This document shows positions 32,822 to 39,660 of a DNA stretch of 39,660 nucleotides, piece by piece. The notes below the pieces were generated by a model. That model ran no database searches. It saw only the letters and a list, made by a program, of their open reading frames with translations, and was not told the DNA's origin. Numbering within the stretch: position 1 is the stretch's first letter; each line of letters starts with the position of its first letter. The stretch covers positions 1 through 39,660 of the forward strand of contig JBDROF010000069.1 in the NCBI GenBank assembly GCA_043810345.1, given 5' to 3'. The position numbers and the translations under genes are program-made. Source of the DNA: QYOJ01 sp043810345 (GTDB lineage Bacteria > Bacteroidota > Bacteroidia > Bacteroidales > FEN-979).

Positions 32822-33982
32822 ATGGCCAGAATACTTGTGATCGACGATGAGAAGAGCATCCGGAACACCCTGCGAGAGATCCTCGAATATGAGAAATTCA
32901 TGGTGGAAGATGCAGCGGATGGGGTAGAGGGGATCGCCCGGGCCCGGGAACAATACTTCGATGTCATTTTATGCGACATCAAGATGCCTAAGATGGACGG
33001 GCTGGAGGTACTGGATCAGTTGCTGATCATCAGCGATGCCCCGGTGATCATGATCTCCGGGCATGGCACCATCGAAACCGCCGTTCAGGCAATCAAGAAG
33101 GGCGCCTACGATTACATTGCCAAGCCCCTTGATCTCAACAGGTTGCTGGTGACCATCCGCAATGCCCTCGACAAAGCTACCCTGATGGATGAGACGAGGA
33201 GGTTACGCAGGAAGGTGGAGCAACGGTATAGGATGGTAGGAGAATCTCCGGCGATGCAGTCGGTCAGAGAGATGATCGGGAAGGTAGCCTCCACCGATGC
33301 ACGGGTGCTGATCACCGGCGCCAACGGAACCGGGAAAGAGTTGGTTGCCCGCCACATTCATGAACTAAGCAAACGGGCAGAGGGGCCCTTCATTGAGGTG
33401 AACTGTGCTGCCATACCTTCAGAACTGATTGAAAGTCAGCTTTTCGGGCATGAGAAAGGCTCCTTTACCTCTGCTGTCAAACAGCATAAAGGAGCCTTTG
33501 AGAGCGCCAACGGGGGCACCCTCTTCCTCGATGAGATCGGGGATATGAGTCTGGCCGCCCAGGCCAAGGTGTTACGGGCTCTTCAGGAGAACAAGATCAC
33601 CCGGGTAGGAGGCGAAAAAGAGATCCCGGTGGATGTCAGGGTGGTTACTGCCACCAATAAGAACCTGAAAGAGGAGATCGAGCGAAAGCGATTCCGTGAA
33701 GACCTCTACCACCGTTTCAGCGTGATCATCATCGATGTGCCTCTTTTGAAAGAGCGACAGGAGGACATCCCCCTGCTCACAGGGTACTTCATTGAAGAGT
33801 TTTGCGAAGCCCAGGGAAAGCCCTCCATGGGAATCACCCCGGAAGCAATCGAAGAGCTCAAGCAGTTCAATTGGACCGGTAACATCCGTGAGCTCAGGAA
33901 CGTAGTGGAGCGGCTGGTGATCTTATGCAGTGATCAGATCCAGGCGGAGGATATCCGGAGGTATGCAGCGCCGTTGTTTTGA
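32822..33982 (+). CDS. NtrC-like response regulator lacking the DNA-binding domain
   Basis: The 386-residue protein has a receiver domain (phospho-acceptor D52 in VILCDIKMPKMDG, K101 in YIAKPLD) and an AAA+ domain (Walker A GANGTGK at 166-172, Walker B TLFLDE at 233-238, and FREDLYHRFSVIIIDVPLL). It ends at DIRRYAAPLF without a Fis-type helix-turn-helix. The sigma54-contact loop reads GSFTSA (213-218) instead of GAFTGA; Phe and Thr are kept but a Gly is lost. It may work without specific DNA binding or through partner proteins. I recall close homologues in other Bacteroidetes with the same ending, so it is probably not a truncation. No kinase is adjacent. Confidence 0.88.
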   Translation: MARILVIDDEKSIRNTLREILEYEKFMVEDAADGVEGIARAREQYFDVILCDIKMPKMDGLEVLDQLLIISDAPVIMISGHGTIETAVQAIKKGAYDYIAKPLDLNRLLVTIRNALDKATLMDETRRLRRKVEQRYRMVGESPAMQSVREMIGKVASTDARVLITGANGTGKELVARHIHELSKRAEGPFIEVNCAAIPSELIESQLFGHEKGSFTSAVKQHKGAFESANGGTLFLDEIGDMSLAAQAKVLRALQENKITRVGGEKEIPVDVRVVTATNKNLKEEIERKRFREDLYHRFSVIIIDVPLLKERQEDIPLLTGYFIEEFCEAQGKPSMGITPEAIEELKQFNWTGNIRELRNVVERLVILCSDQIQAEDIRRYAAPLF

Positions 33983-34008
33983 GTTGGCAGTTGACAGTTG
34001 ACAATTCG
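33982..34008. repeat. Short AGTTGAC tandem repeat
   Basis: GTTGGCAGTTGACAGTTGAC follows the regulator stop codon directly. It is another 7-base array of the type scattered through the window. Confidence 0.7.
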
Positions 34009-34062
34009 ATTTCCCGGATTATTTTTCCATTGTGAATCACTTAACAATTAAAAATAAATCAC

Positions 34063-34070
34063 TACTTTTG
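34063..34070 (+). promoter_or_regulatory. Bacteroidetes -7 element before the dehydrogenase gene
   Basis: TACTTTTG fits TAnnTTTG and lies 48 bases before the ATG at 34119 in AT-rich DNA. It would start the dehydrogenase-ackA transcript. Confidence 0.55.
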
Positions 34071-34118
34071 TGATTCCATCGCTCTGAGATTACAAACCAT
34101 TATTATTCATCATTCACA

Positions 34119-35081
34119 ATGGAAGATATTTTAATTGAACCGATCGAAAGTTACGGACTTAGGAAAGAGGCACGGCCCAAGGTACTCTTTTCCAAAATTG
34201 GAATTGTCGGATGTGGTACGGTAGGTCAGGATCTGACCATTACCGCGTCAGAACACGGAATTGAAGTCGTTTTCCTGGAACTCAGCAAGGAGATGATCGG
34301 GAAAGCCTTTAAAGAGATGGAGGAGGAGCTGGACCGGCAAATCGATCATTGGGGGCTGACACCAAGCGAAAAAACAGCGATTCTGTCACGCATCAAAGGA
34401 ACGTTGTCATACGAAGATTTCCGGGATTGCGAACTGGTCATCGATGCCATCCATTCCAAACAACGGGAATCCAGTCTTAGCATGAGAAAACAAATCTTCA
34501 GGAACATTGAACAGCATGTGAGCAGCGAGTGCATCATCGCAACAAATTCCTCCACTCTGGTAATCACGGAAATGTCGTCGGAGCTTACACACAAAGATCG
34601 TTGTGTCAGCATGCATATTTCCACCACCGCCCCCGGGGCCAGTGTGGCGGAAGTGGCAAGGGGACTGCATACCTCTGATGAGGCTTACGAGAAGGTGTTG
34701 AAATTTGTGAACTTGCTGGATAAAATTTCAATTCCGGTCATTGAATCTCCCGGTTTGATCAGTGTCAGGCTTTTTGTGGTGGTGCTCAACGAGGCCTGTT
34801 CCGTGTTGATGGAGGGGGTAAGTTCCATGGAGAATGTTGATCTGACCGCCCGAACCAGTTTCAATATGCCGCTGGGACCTTTTGAACTGGCTGATAAGAT
34901 TGGTCTTGATAAAGTACTCCGCTGGATGGAAAACCTGTACGGGGAATTTGGAAATACCCGGTATATTGCTTCCCCCATTTTAAAAAAACTGGTCCGGGGC
35001 AACCGGTTGGGAAGAAGCACCTTTTCAGGGTTTTACGAATATACCAGCGAGGGTACTAAGATTACTTCAAGCGCATTTTGA
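34119..35081 (+). CDS. 3-hydroxyacyl-CoA dehydrogenase-like protein
   Basis: The 320-residue protein begins its NAD-binding fold with IGIVGCGTVGQDLTI (GxGxxG). It keeps the family layout: ELVIDAIHS, ATNSSTLVITEMS, a catalytic His and Glu in SMHISTTAPGASVAEVARG, and the C-terminal helical domain with NMPLGPFELADKIGLDKVLRWMENLY. This resembles 3-hydroxybutyryl-CoA dehydrogenase (about 290 residues), with an extra ~25-residue N-terminus. HISTTAPGASV replaces the usual HFFNPVPxMKLVEV, so the substrate may differ. It precedes acetate kinase by 35 bases; together they suggest acyl-CoA fermentation, which is inferred. Confidence 0.8.
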   Translation: MEDILIEPIESYGLRKEARPKVLFSKIGIVGCGTVGQDLTITASEHGIEVVFLELSKEMIGKAFKEMEEELDRQIDHWGLTPSEKTAILSRIKGTLSYEDFRDCELVIDAIHSKQRESSLSMRKQIFRNIEQHVSSECIIATNSSTLVITEMSSELTHKDRCVSMHISTTAPGASVAEVARGLHTSDEAYEKVLKFVNLLDKISIPVIESPGLISVRLFVVVLNEACSVLMEGVSSMENVDLTARTSFNMPLGPFELADKIGLDKVLRWMENLYGEFGNTRYIASPILKKLVRGNRLGRSTFSGFYEYTSEGTKITSSAF

Positions 35082-35116
35082 GGGTAGTCAACCAAACTGA
35101 AAAAAAAAGTGACACC

Positions 35117-36358
35117 ATGAATATTCTTGTTTTGAATTGCGGGAGCTCCTCTATTAAATACCAGCTTTGCAACATTGAAAAGCAACTATTTCTTGCCAAA
35201 GGAGTGGTCGAAAAAATTGGTTTGAAAGGGTCGTTTATGAAATTTAAGAAACCGGATGGCGATAAAGTCAGGTTGGAGGGAGAGGTCATAGACCATCAGG
35301 TAGGGATCGAATACATTCTGGGTGTGTTGATCAGTGAGAAACACGGCTGTATCAGCGCTCTTTCGGATATCCATGCCGTGGGCCACCGGGTGGCTCATGG
35401 TGGTGAACGGTTCAAGGAGAGCGTGTTGATCACCGAAGAGGCCATCCGGGATATCAAAGGGTGTATTCAGCTTGCTCCTCTTCATAATCCAGCCAACCTG
35501 AGAGGAATCCTGGCCATGCAACACCTGTTGCCAGCCATTCCGCAGGTCGCTGTCTTCGATACCGCTTTCCATCAAACCATTCCTGACCATGCGTACATGT
35601 ATGCCATTCCTTATTCGCTGTATACCAAATATGGGATCCGCAGATATGGATTTCATGGGACAAGCCATTATTACGTGGCCCGCCGTGCCTGTCAGATCCT
35701 GAACGCCGATATGACGAAGCTGAAGATCATCACGTGTCATCTTGGTAACGGTTCCTCGATGACAGCCATCCTGAACGGCAAATCCATCGATACTTCCATG
35801 GGGGTGACGCCGATAGAGGGATTGATCATGGGAACACGGTCCGGGGATACGGACCTGGGAATCATGACCTTCATCATTGAAAAGGAGGAATTGAGCATCC
35901 ATGGGGCCAATACCCTGTTCAATAAACACAGTGGGATGCTTGGGATCACAGGCATCTCGTCCGACATGCGCGAGATCGAAAAAGCCGCAGAAGAGGGAAA
36001 TGAACGGGCGATTCTCGGATTGAACATGTTCCGCTACCGGATCAGAAAGTACATAGGGGCCTATACAGCAGCTCTCGGAGGGCTGGACCTGCTTATTTTC
36101 ACAGGTGGAATTGGTGAAAATGATTGGGTAACCCGTGAAGCCTGCTGTTCAGACCTGGAATTCATGGGAATTGAATTTGACCACGAGAAAAATAAAGGAG
36201 TCGGCGGGAAAGAGGTGGTGTTAAGCAAACCCTCTTCAAAAGTCACCGTGATGACGATTCCGACCAACGAAGAGTTGATCATTGCTGAACAAACGCACCG
36301 GATTGTAAACAACCCCTCTCTTAGTCCCTCCCATGAAGGGGAGGGAATGGTGGGGTAG
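35117..36358 (+). CDS. ackA: Acetate kinase with repeat-derived tail
   Basis: I chose ATG 35117 (MNILVLNCGSSSIKYQL), the normal family start; an in-frame ATG 39 bases upstream overlaps the previous gene's stop. The 413-residue enzyme interconverts acetate and acetyl phosphate with ATP. It has the NCGSSS phosphate loop, AVGHRVAHGGERF, FDTAFHQTIP, RRYGFHGTSH, CHLGNGSSMTAI and FTGGIGEND motifs. After the conserved EELIIAEQTHRIV the last ~15 residues (NNPSLSPSHEGEGMVG) come from a palindromic repeat of the type found in murG. The stop codon directly touches the 3' end of the tmRNA gene. No phosphate acetyltransferase gene is next to it. Confidence 0.95.
   Translation: MNILVLNCGSSSIKYQLCNIEKQLFLAKGVVEKIGLKGSFMKFKKPDGDKVRLEGEVIDHQVGIEYILGVLISEKHGCISALSDIHAVGHRVAHGGERFKESVLITEEAIRDIKGCIQLAPLHNPANLRGILAMQHLLPAIPQVAVFDTAFHQTIPDHAYMYAIPYSLYTKYGIRRYGFHGTSHYYVARRACQILNADMTKLKIITCHLGNGSSMTAILNGKSIDTSMGVTPIEGLIMGTRSGDTDLGIMTFIIEKEELSIHGANTLFNKHSGMLGITGISSDMREIEKAAEEGNERAILGLNMFRYRIRKYIGAYTAALGGLDLLIFTGGIGENDWVTREACCSDLEFMGIEFDHEKNKGVGGKEVVLSKPSSKVTVMTIPTNEELIIAEQTHRIVNNPSLSPSHEGEGMVG
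36311..36358. repeat. Palindromic repeat forming the ackA tail
   Basis: TCCCTCCCATGAAGGGGAGG (36324-36343) followed by a GGTGGGG stretch is the same kind of unit as in murG (18938-18957). Both are read in the same frame: GEG(W/M) follows in each protein. Confidence 0.85.
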
Positions 36359-36724
36359 TGGAGTTGGAGGGATTCGAACCCTCGTCCAAACAGGCAGCAA
36401 CAGTGCTTTCTACATGCTTATCCTCTGGTTGGTTGTCGGGATCCAACCGGCCAGCGGCCAGCCTATCAGATCCGTAGTTCCTTTATTTCGCTGTGATGCC
36501 GGAACTTCATCACAACTATCCCAGCTTTTTTGATGCCTCATCCGGAACACCGCTGAGAAAGGTTTTCCGGGAGACAAAGGCGCTTAATTTCTAAAATTAA
36601 GCAGCCATCTGATATGAATAGTCGCCAGTTATTATGGCTTGCACAGAAGTTTTAACGAGACCCCTGTACGGAAACTCGGCATGCTTACAAGGCCACTTCC
36701 CTGCTGTCAAATCCTGTCAACCCC
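36359..36724 (-). ncRNA. ssrA: Transfer-messenger RNA (tmRNA)
   Basis: The minus strand begins GGGGTTGACAGGATTTGACA and ends with a tRNA-like T arm (GAGGGTTCGAATCCCTC) and CAACTCC that pairs with the 5' GGGGTTG. CCA is not encoded. The tag frame at 36597-36626 reads GDYSYQMAA then TAA, ending in the usual (A/M)AA degradation signal; the resume codon is probably GGC. tmRNA rescues stalled ribosomes and tags the nascent protein. Length is about 366 nt, within the normal range. A TATCTTTG element lies 5 bases upstream of the 5' end. Confidence 0.96.
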
Positions 36725-36729
36725 GGATG

Positions 36730-36737
36730 CAAAGATA
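36730..36737 (-). promoter_or_regulatory. Bacteroidetes -7 element for tmRNA
   Basis: On the minus strand TATCTTTG matches TAnnTTTG, 5 bases before the GGGG start of tmRNA, the expected spacing. The upstream -33 region would lie inside the end of gpsA. Confidence 0.7.
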
Positions 36738-36744
36738 CGAAAAT

Positions 36745-37737
36745 TCAGGATTCTTTCAGCGATAAAATGGAGTTTACGAAAGAAGAGATGTCATACGAGT
36801 TGTTGAAGATCTTATATAACTCCGCGATGATGGGGAACTGCTGGTCAACAGGGAGCTTCTGTGAGAGCTCTTCATAAAAGATGTTCACAGCCGTTTTCCC
36901 CTCCAGTACCAACTCGTGAGAGACATGCTCGGTAAAGAATCCTTTTCCGATCAGCAGTCCGAGGGTACGGTTCCGGCTGAGGTCATTGAGCGCTGTCAGG
37001 GTAAAATCCCCATATCCGCAATAATTGAACATGGTCTCTTCCGCACCCCCAAAATGAAGGAGAATCCGGCGCATCTCCCGGAAGGCTTTGGTAAGGATCA
37101 GGAATCTCAGATTGGGGGAATTGAACTGGGCATCGACAATTCCCAGGACAATGGCATAGATGTTTTTTAGTATACTGAGAATCTCCACCCCAGTGATGTC
37201 TGGAGAAAAATCGAGGTAAATGGATGTGTTAGCGAAAAGTTGTTTGAAAATGCTGATCTGGTTCTCGTGAGAATAACCCAGTGAAAAGCCAGTGGGTAAC
37301 AACGTGATGATCTCCCGCGCGAACGTAGGTCCTTTCAGGGTGCACACAGGATTGGGGAACCTCGCTTGCAGGCATTCGCAGATAGTTTTATGCTCCGCTC
37401 CGAATCCTTTGGCAAGGTTGACCAGGACCGCCTCTTCAGGAATAAAGTTCCGGATGGATTCCAGGTACTCAACGATGAGGACCGAAGGGATAGCCAGAAA
37501 CAGGATCGAGGAGTCGCGGAGAATCTGGTTATTGGTTGTTGCTTTCAGCTCCGGATGCAGCTGGATCGACGGAAAATACTTTGGATTGAGGTGGTTGAAG
37601 GTGATGGAGTGCACGGCCTCATCATCGATCGAATGTAAAAAAACCCGGTAATCCGTTTTGGCGGCCAGGATGTTCCCCAGGGCCGTCCCGATGGCTCCCG
37701 CCCCGATAAAGGCGACCTGTTCTTGCTTTGCGTTCAT
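36745..37737 (-). CDS. gpsA: NAD(P)-dependent glycerol-3-phosphate dehydrogenase
   Basis: The 330-residue enzyme makes glycerol 3-phosphate for phospholipids. The nucleotide fold starts FIGAGAIGTALGNILA. Other GpsA landmarks are VNLAKGFG, LKGPTFAREI, the catalytic lysine in SILKNIYAIVLGI and GYGDFTLTALNDLSRNRTLG near residue 245. Sequence around the active site departs somewhat from the model enzymes (PTGFSLG after the GPTFAREI), so a distant subfamily is likely. TACATTTG at 37742-37749 on the coding strand lies just 4 bases before the ATG and could drive a leaderless message; this is uncertain. Confidence 0.88.
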   Translation of the reverse strand: MNAKQEQVAFIGAGAIGTALGNILAAKTDYRVFLHSIDDEAVHSITFNHLNPKYFPSIQLHPELKATTNNQILRDSSILFLAIPSVLIVEYLESIRNFIPEEAVLVNLAKGFGAEHKTICECLQARFPNPVCTLKGPTFAREIITLLPTGFSLGYSHENQISIFKQLFANTSIYLDFSPDITGVEILSILKNIYAIVLGIVDAQFNSPNLRFLILTKAFREMRRILLHFGGAEETMFNYCGYGDFTLTALNDLSRNRTLGLLIGKGFFTEHVSHELVLEGKTAVNIFYEELSQKLPVDQQFPIIAELYKIFNNSYDISSFVNSILSLKES

Positions 37738-37763
37738 GCAGCAAATGTAATCATTTCCAGAGG

Positions 37764-39660
37764 CTAGGATCGCTTTTCATCTGAAAAATAGATGGTAAAG
37801 CTGGCCCCGTTCTGTCCGTCAATCTCCAGTTCCCCTTCCAGCTGATCCACCAGCAGGGTGATGATCTGGGAGCCCATTGATGAACGCTCCTCCATGGAAA
37901 ATCCCTCCGGAAGCCCCGGGCCGTTATCCCGGATGTTCAGGGTATGCGTGAATTGTCCATCCCGGTCTTTATCCGATACCCAGGGATGCAGATCGATCCA
38001 CAATGCACTCTGTTGATGATCTTCAAAGGCATATTTATATGCATTTGTCAGGATTTCATTGGAGATAAGGCCTAACGGGAGAGCGGTTTCTACATCCAGA
38101 ATACAGGTTTCCAGGGTGGAATGGATCTCAACCGGTTTATTTTTGTAGGCCATGGAGACGATACCCACCAGATGACTCAGGTATTCTCCGAAGTTGATGA
38201 AGTCGATGTCGTGCGACCGGTAGAGCAGTTCATGGATCAGGGACATGGTCCGGATCCGTCCCTGCAGGTCGGTCAGAAAGTCCTTGAAATCCCCAGGATC
38301 GGAGCTTGCTTTCTGCATATTCATCAGGCTCACCAGGATGGCAAAATTGTTTTTCACCCGGTGGTGGATCTCCCGCAGTAACAGCTCTTTTTGCCTGGCA
38401 TTGTCGGCCGACGCCTCTTCATAGGCCATCCGGTCGGTGATGTCGCGGATCACGATGATGGTCTCCTTCAGTTTCCCGTTGGTCTTGTCAAAAATGGGAT
38501 TGACCAGACTCTCCGACCAGAACAGCGATCCGTCTTTGCGTACCGATTGATGGGTTAGCATCACAGGTGCTTTGGTACGGATCATCTCCAGGTATTGTTT
38601 CCACAATTCATCCTGGAATATTCCGGGAATCAACTCACCCAGGGTGGGCAAATGAGGCCGTTCTTCCGGGCTGTAGCCGAACATCTGCAGGATAGAGGGA
38701 GAGACAAACAGATAGTTGAATTGCCGGTCCATTCTTACAATAAGGTCGAGGGTGTGTTCCGTGACAAAACGATAAAGCTCTTCGCTGGTTCGAAGTTGCA
38801 TTTCGGTCAGTTTACGCTCTTCGACCTCCTGATTTAATTGTTCATTGATCGTTTCAAGCTTGCTCTTTCCCAGTTTGTTTCTTTCGATGATGTAAACAGT
38901 AATAATTAGCAGTATGCCAATGATGCCAATGATAAGCTGTGTCAGTATGTCGGAATAGCTTCTGGTTTGAAGTTTTAATCGCTGGATTTCATTTTCTTTC
39001 TGTAGAAAGTCATTCTTTTTTACAATTTCATCTAGTTTAAAATCAGCTTGAATGATATCGATCCCACTTTTATTCGTCGTAATCTGTAAGCTATCAGTTG
39101 CTTGCATGTAAAGCTGAAATGTCTCTATCGCTTTCTCATAATTTCGTTGTTTAATATAGAGGGTAAGAAGTTGTTGGTAAGCATAGGTTTTTAAATGGAA
39201 GTCTTTCGAGTATTCGAGTAATTTAATGCCTTGTAAGATAAATAATCTGGCTGAATCCAATTTTCCCATTTCTAAGTAAAGAGAACCAATGTTTGACATT
39301 GAACTTGCAAGATGTTCAGTTAAGTTGTATTCTTTTCTCACCTTATATGCCAAAAAATTATAGGCAAGACTTTTTTGCAAATCTCCTTTTAAACGATAGA
39401 CATGAGCAATGAGTGTGTATATTGGTCCTAATTCCGGGGATAGAGAATGCTCAAACCCTTGTTGACATGCTTTTTGAAAATAATAGATTGCCCAGTTGTT
39501 TTCTTTCTTATAAAAATAAACAGTTCCAAGCCCCCTGAAAACATGCAATTTTGCCCTTGGATCTGTGATACTGTCAAAGAAAGTGAAGGTCAAGAAATAG
39601 TATTTTAAGGCCTGATCATATTCCCCTGTCAGATAACTCAACCTTCCCAGATCACACAAC
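37764..39660 (-). CDS. TPR/PAS sensor histidine kinase of the HisKA_2 type (5' end outside window)
   Basis: The frame is open to the window edge, so the N-terminus is missing. The visible ~631 residues have TPR-like helical repeats (about 1-200), a coiled coil, a membrane segment (LIIGIIGILLIITVYII, about 240-258), another coiled coil and a PAS domain with PAC motif (about 290-410, ENT-like: LYRFVTEHTLDLIVRMDRQF). Last comes a HisKA_2 dimerisation box (LLREIHHRVKNNFAILVSLM) and an ATPase domain ending DNGPGLPEGF ... GSQIITLLVDQLEGEL. Such TPR-kinases are common in Bacteroidetes; the sensor part is probably periplasmic. No response regulator follows within the window. Confidence 0.9.
   Translation of the reverse strand, partial: LCDLGRLSYLTGEYDQALKYYFLTFTFFDSITDPRAKLHVFRGLGTVYFYKKENNWAIYYFQKACQQGFEHSLSPELGPIYTLIAHVYRLKGDLQKSLAYNFLAYKVRKEYNLTEHLASSMSNIGSLYLEMGKLDSARLFILQGIKLLEYSKDFHLKTYAYQQLLTLYIKQRNYEKAIETFQLYMQATDSLQITTNKSGIDIIQADFKLDEIVKKNDFLQKENEIQRLKLQTRSYSDILTQLIIGIIGILLIITVYIIERNKLGKSKLETINEQLNQEVEERKLTEMQLRTSEELYRFVTEHTLDLIVRMDRQFNYLFVSPSILQMFGYSPEERPHLPTLGELIPGIFQDELWKQYLEMIRTKAPVMLTHQSVRKDGSLFWSESLVNPIFDKTNGKLKETIIVIRDITDRMAYEEASADNARQKELLLREIHHRVKNNFAILVSLMNMQKASSDPGDFKDFLTDLQGRIRTMSLIHELLYRSHDIDFINFGEYLSHLVGIVSMAYKNKPVEIHSTLETCILDVETALPLGLISNEILTNAYKYAFEDHQQSALWIDLHPWVSDKDRDGQFTHTLNIRDNGPGLPEGFSMEERSSMGSQIITLLVDQLEGELEIDGQNGASFTIYFSDEKRS

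Noticed and set aside
35078..35116. ackA start at 35078
   Set aside because: It overlaps the previous stop codon and adds residues absent from acetate kinases; MNILVLNCGSSS at 35117 is the normal start.
36360..36390. Possible tRNA from the GGTTCGAATCC T-loop
   Set aside because: No D arm or anticodon arm fits next to it; the loop is the 3' part of tmRNA, whose 5' end lies at 36724.

Overview
The window looks like a chromosomal segment of an anaerobic or facultative member of the Bacteroidetes, probably uncultured. Four things point there: a complete-order division and cell wall (dcw) cluster with Bacteroidetes-type proteins; a secreted protein ending in a type IX secretion sorting domain; several promoters with the Bacteroidetes TAnnTTTG -7 element; and a lipoprotein signal typical of the phylum. 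Species cannot be named from the sequence.

Layout. Positions 1-4466 (minus strand) hold a redox/regulatory block: a 3'-truncated NuoE-type [2Fe-2S] subunit with a zinc-ribbon tail, a small protein with two four-cysteine modules, and an NtrC-type response regulator with its GAF-containing histidine kinase. A large lipoprotein with a strong terminator follows (4513-6040), then a gene-poor stretch with a decayed IS5-type transposase (6075-6930). At 6934-11652 are a UbiA prenyltransferase (minus) and a plus-strand run: methyltransferase, orphan ABC ATPase, heptose-7-phosphate-type kinase and geranylgeranyl-reductase-like flavoprotein. From 28109 down to 11747 runs one long minus-strand operon: mraZ, rsmH, ftsL-like, ftsI, murE, mraY, a remnant of murD, ftsW, murG, murC, ftsQ, ftsA, ftsZ and a multiheme cytochrome. 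A repeat island (28203-28535), a type IX-secreted FG-GAP protein and an intact IS element (30869-32741) follow. The right end carries a sigma54-type regulator without a DNA-binding domain, a 3-hydroxyacyl-CoA dehydrogenase, acetate kinase, tmRNA, gpsA and a partial TPR/PAS histidine kinase.

How the genes fit together. The dcw genes make and cross-link meso-diaminopimelate peptidoglycan and build the divisome; three GTGGG repeats at 10-base spacing upstream of mraZ mark an MraZ operator. The most striking anomaly is murD. Between mraY and ftsW only the C-terminal 181 residues remain, the ligase's N-terminal and ATP-binding domains are gone, and several substrate-binding residues are changed.

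A second theme is short palindromic or 7-8 base tandem repeats. They lie between genes and also inside genes in frame (murC, murG, the FG-GAP protein, the ackA tail, the tail of the flavoprotein, a signal peptide). This resembles the peptide-coding palindromic elements of Rickettsia. One 26-base unit is identical in murG and in the intergenic island, and related units in murG and ackA are read in the same frame. All assignments come from reading the sequence only; no database search was run.
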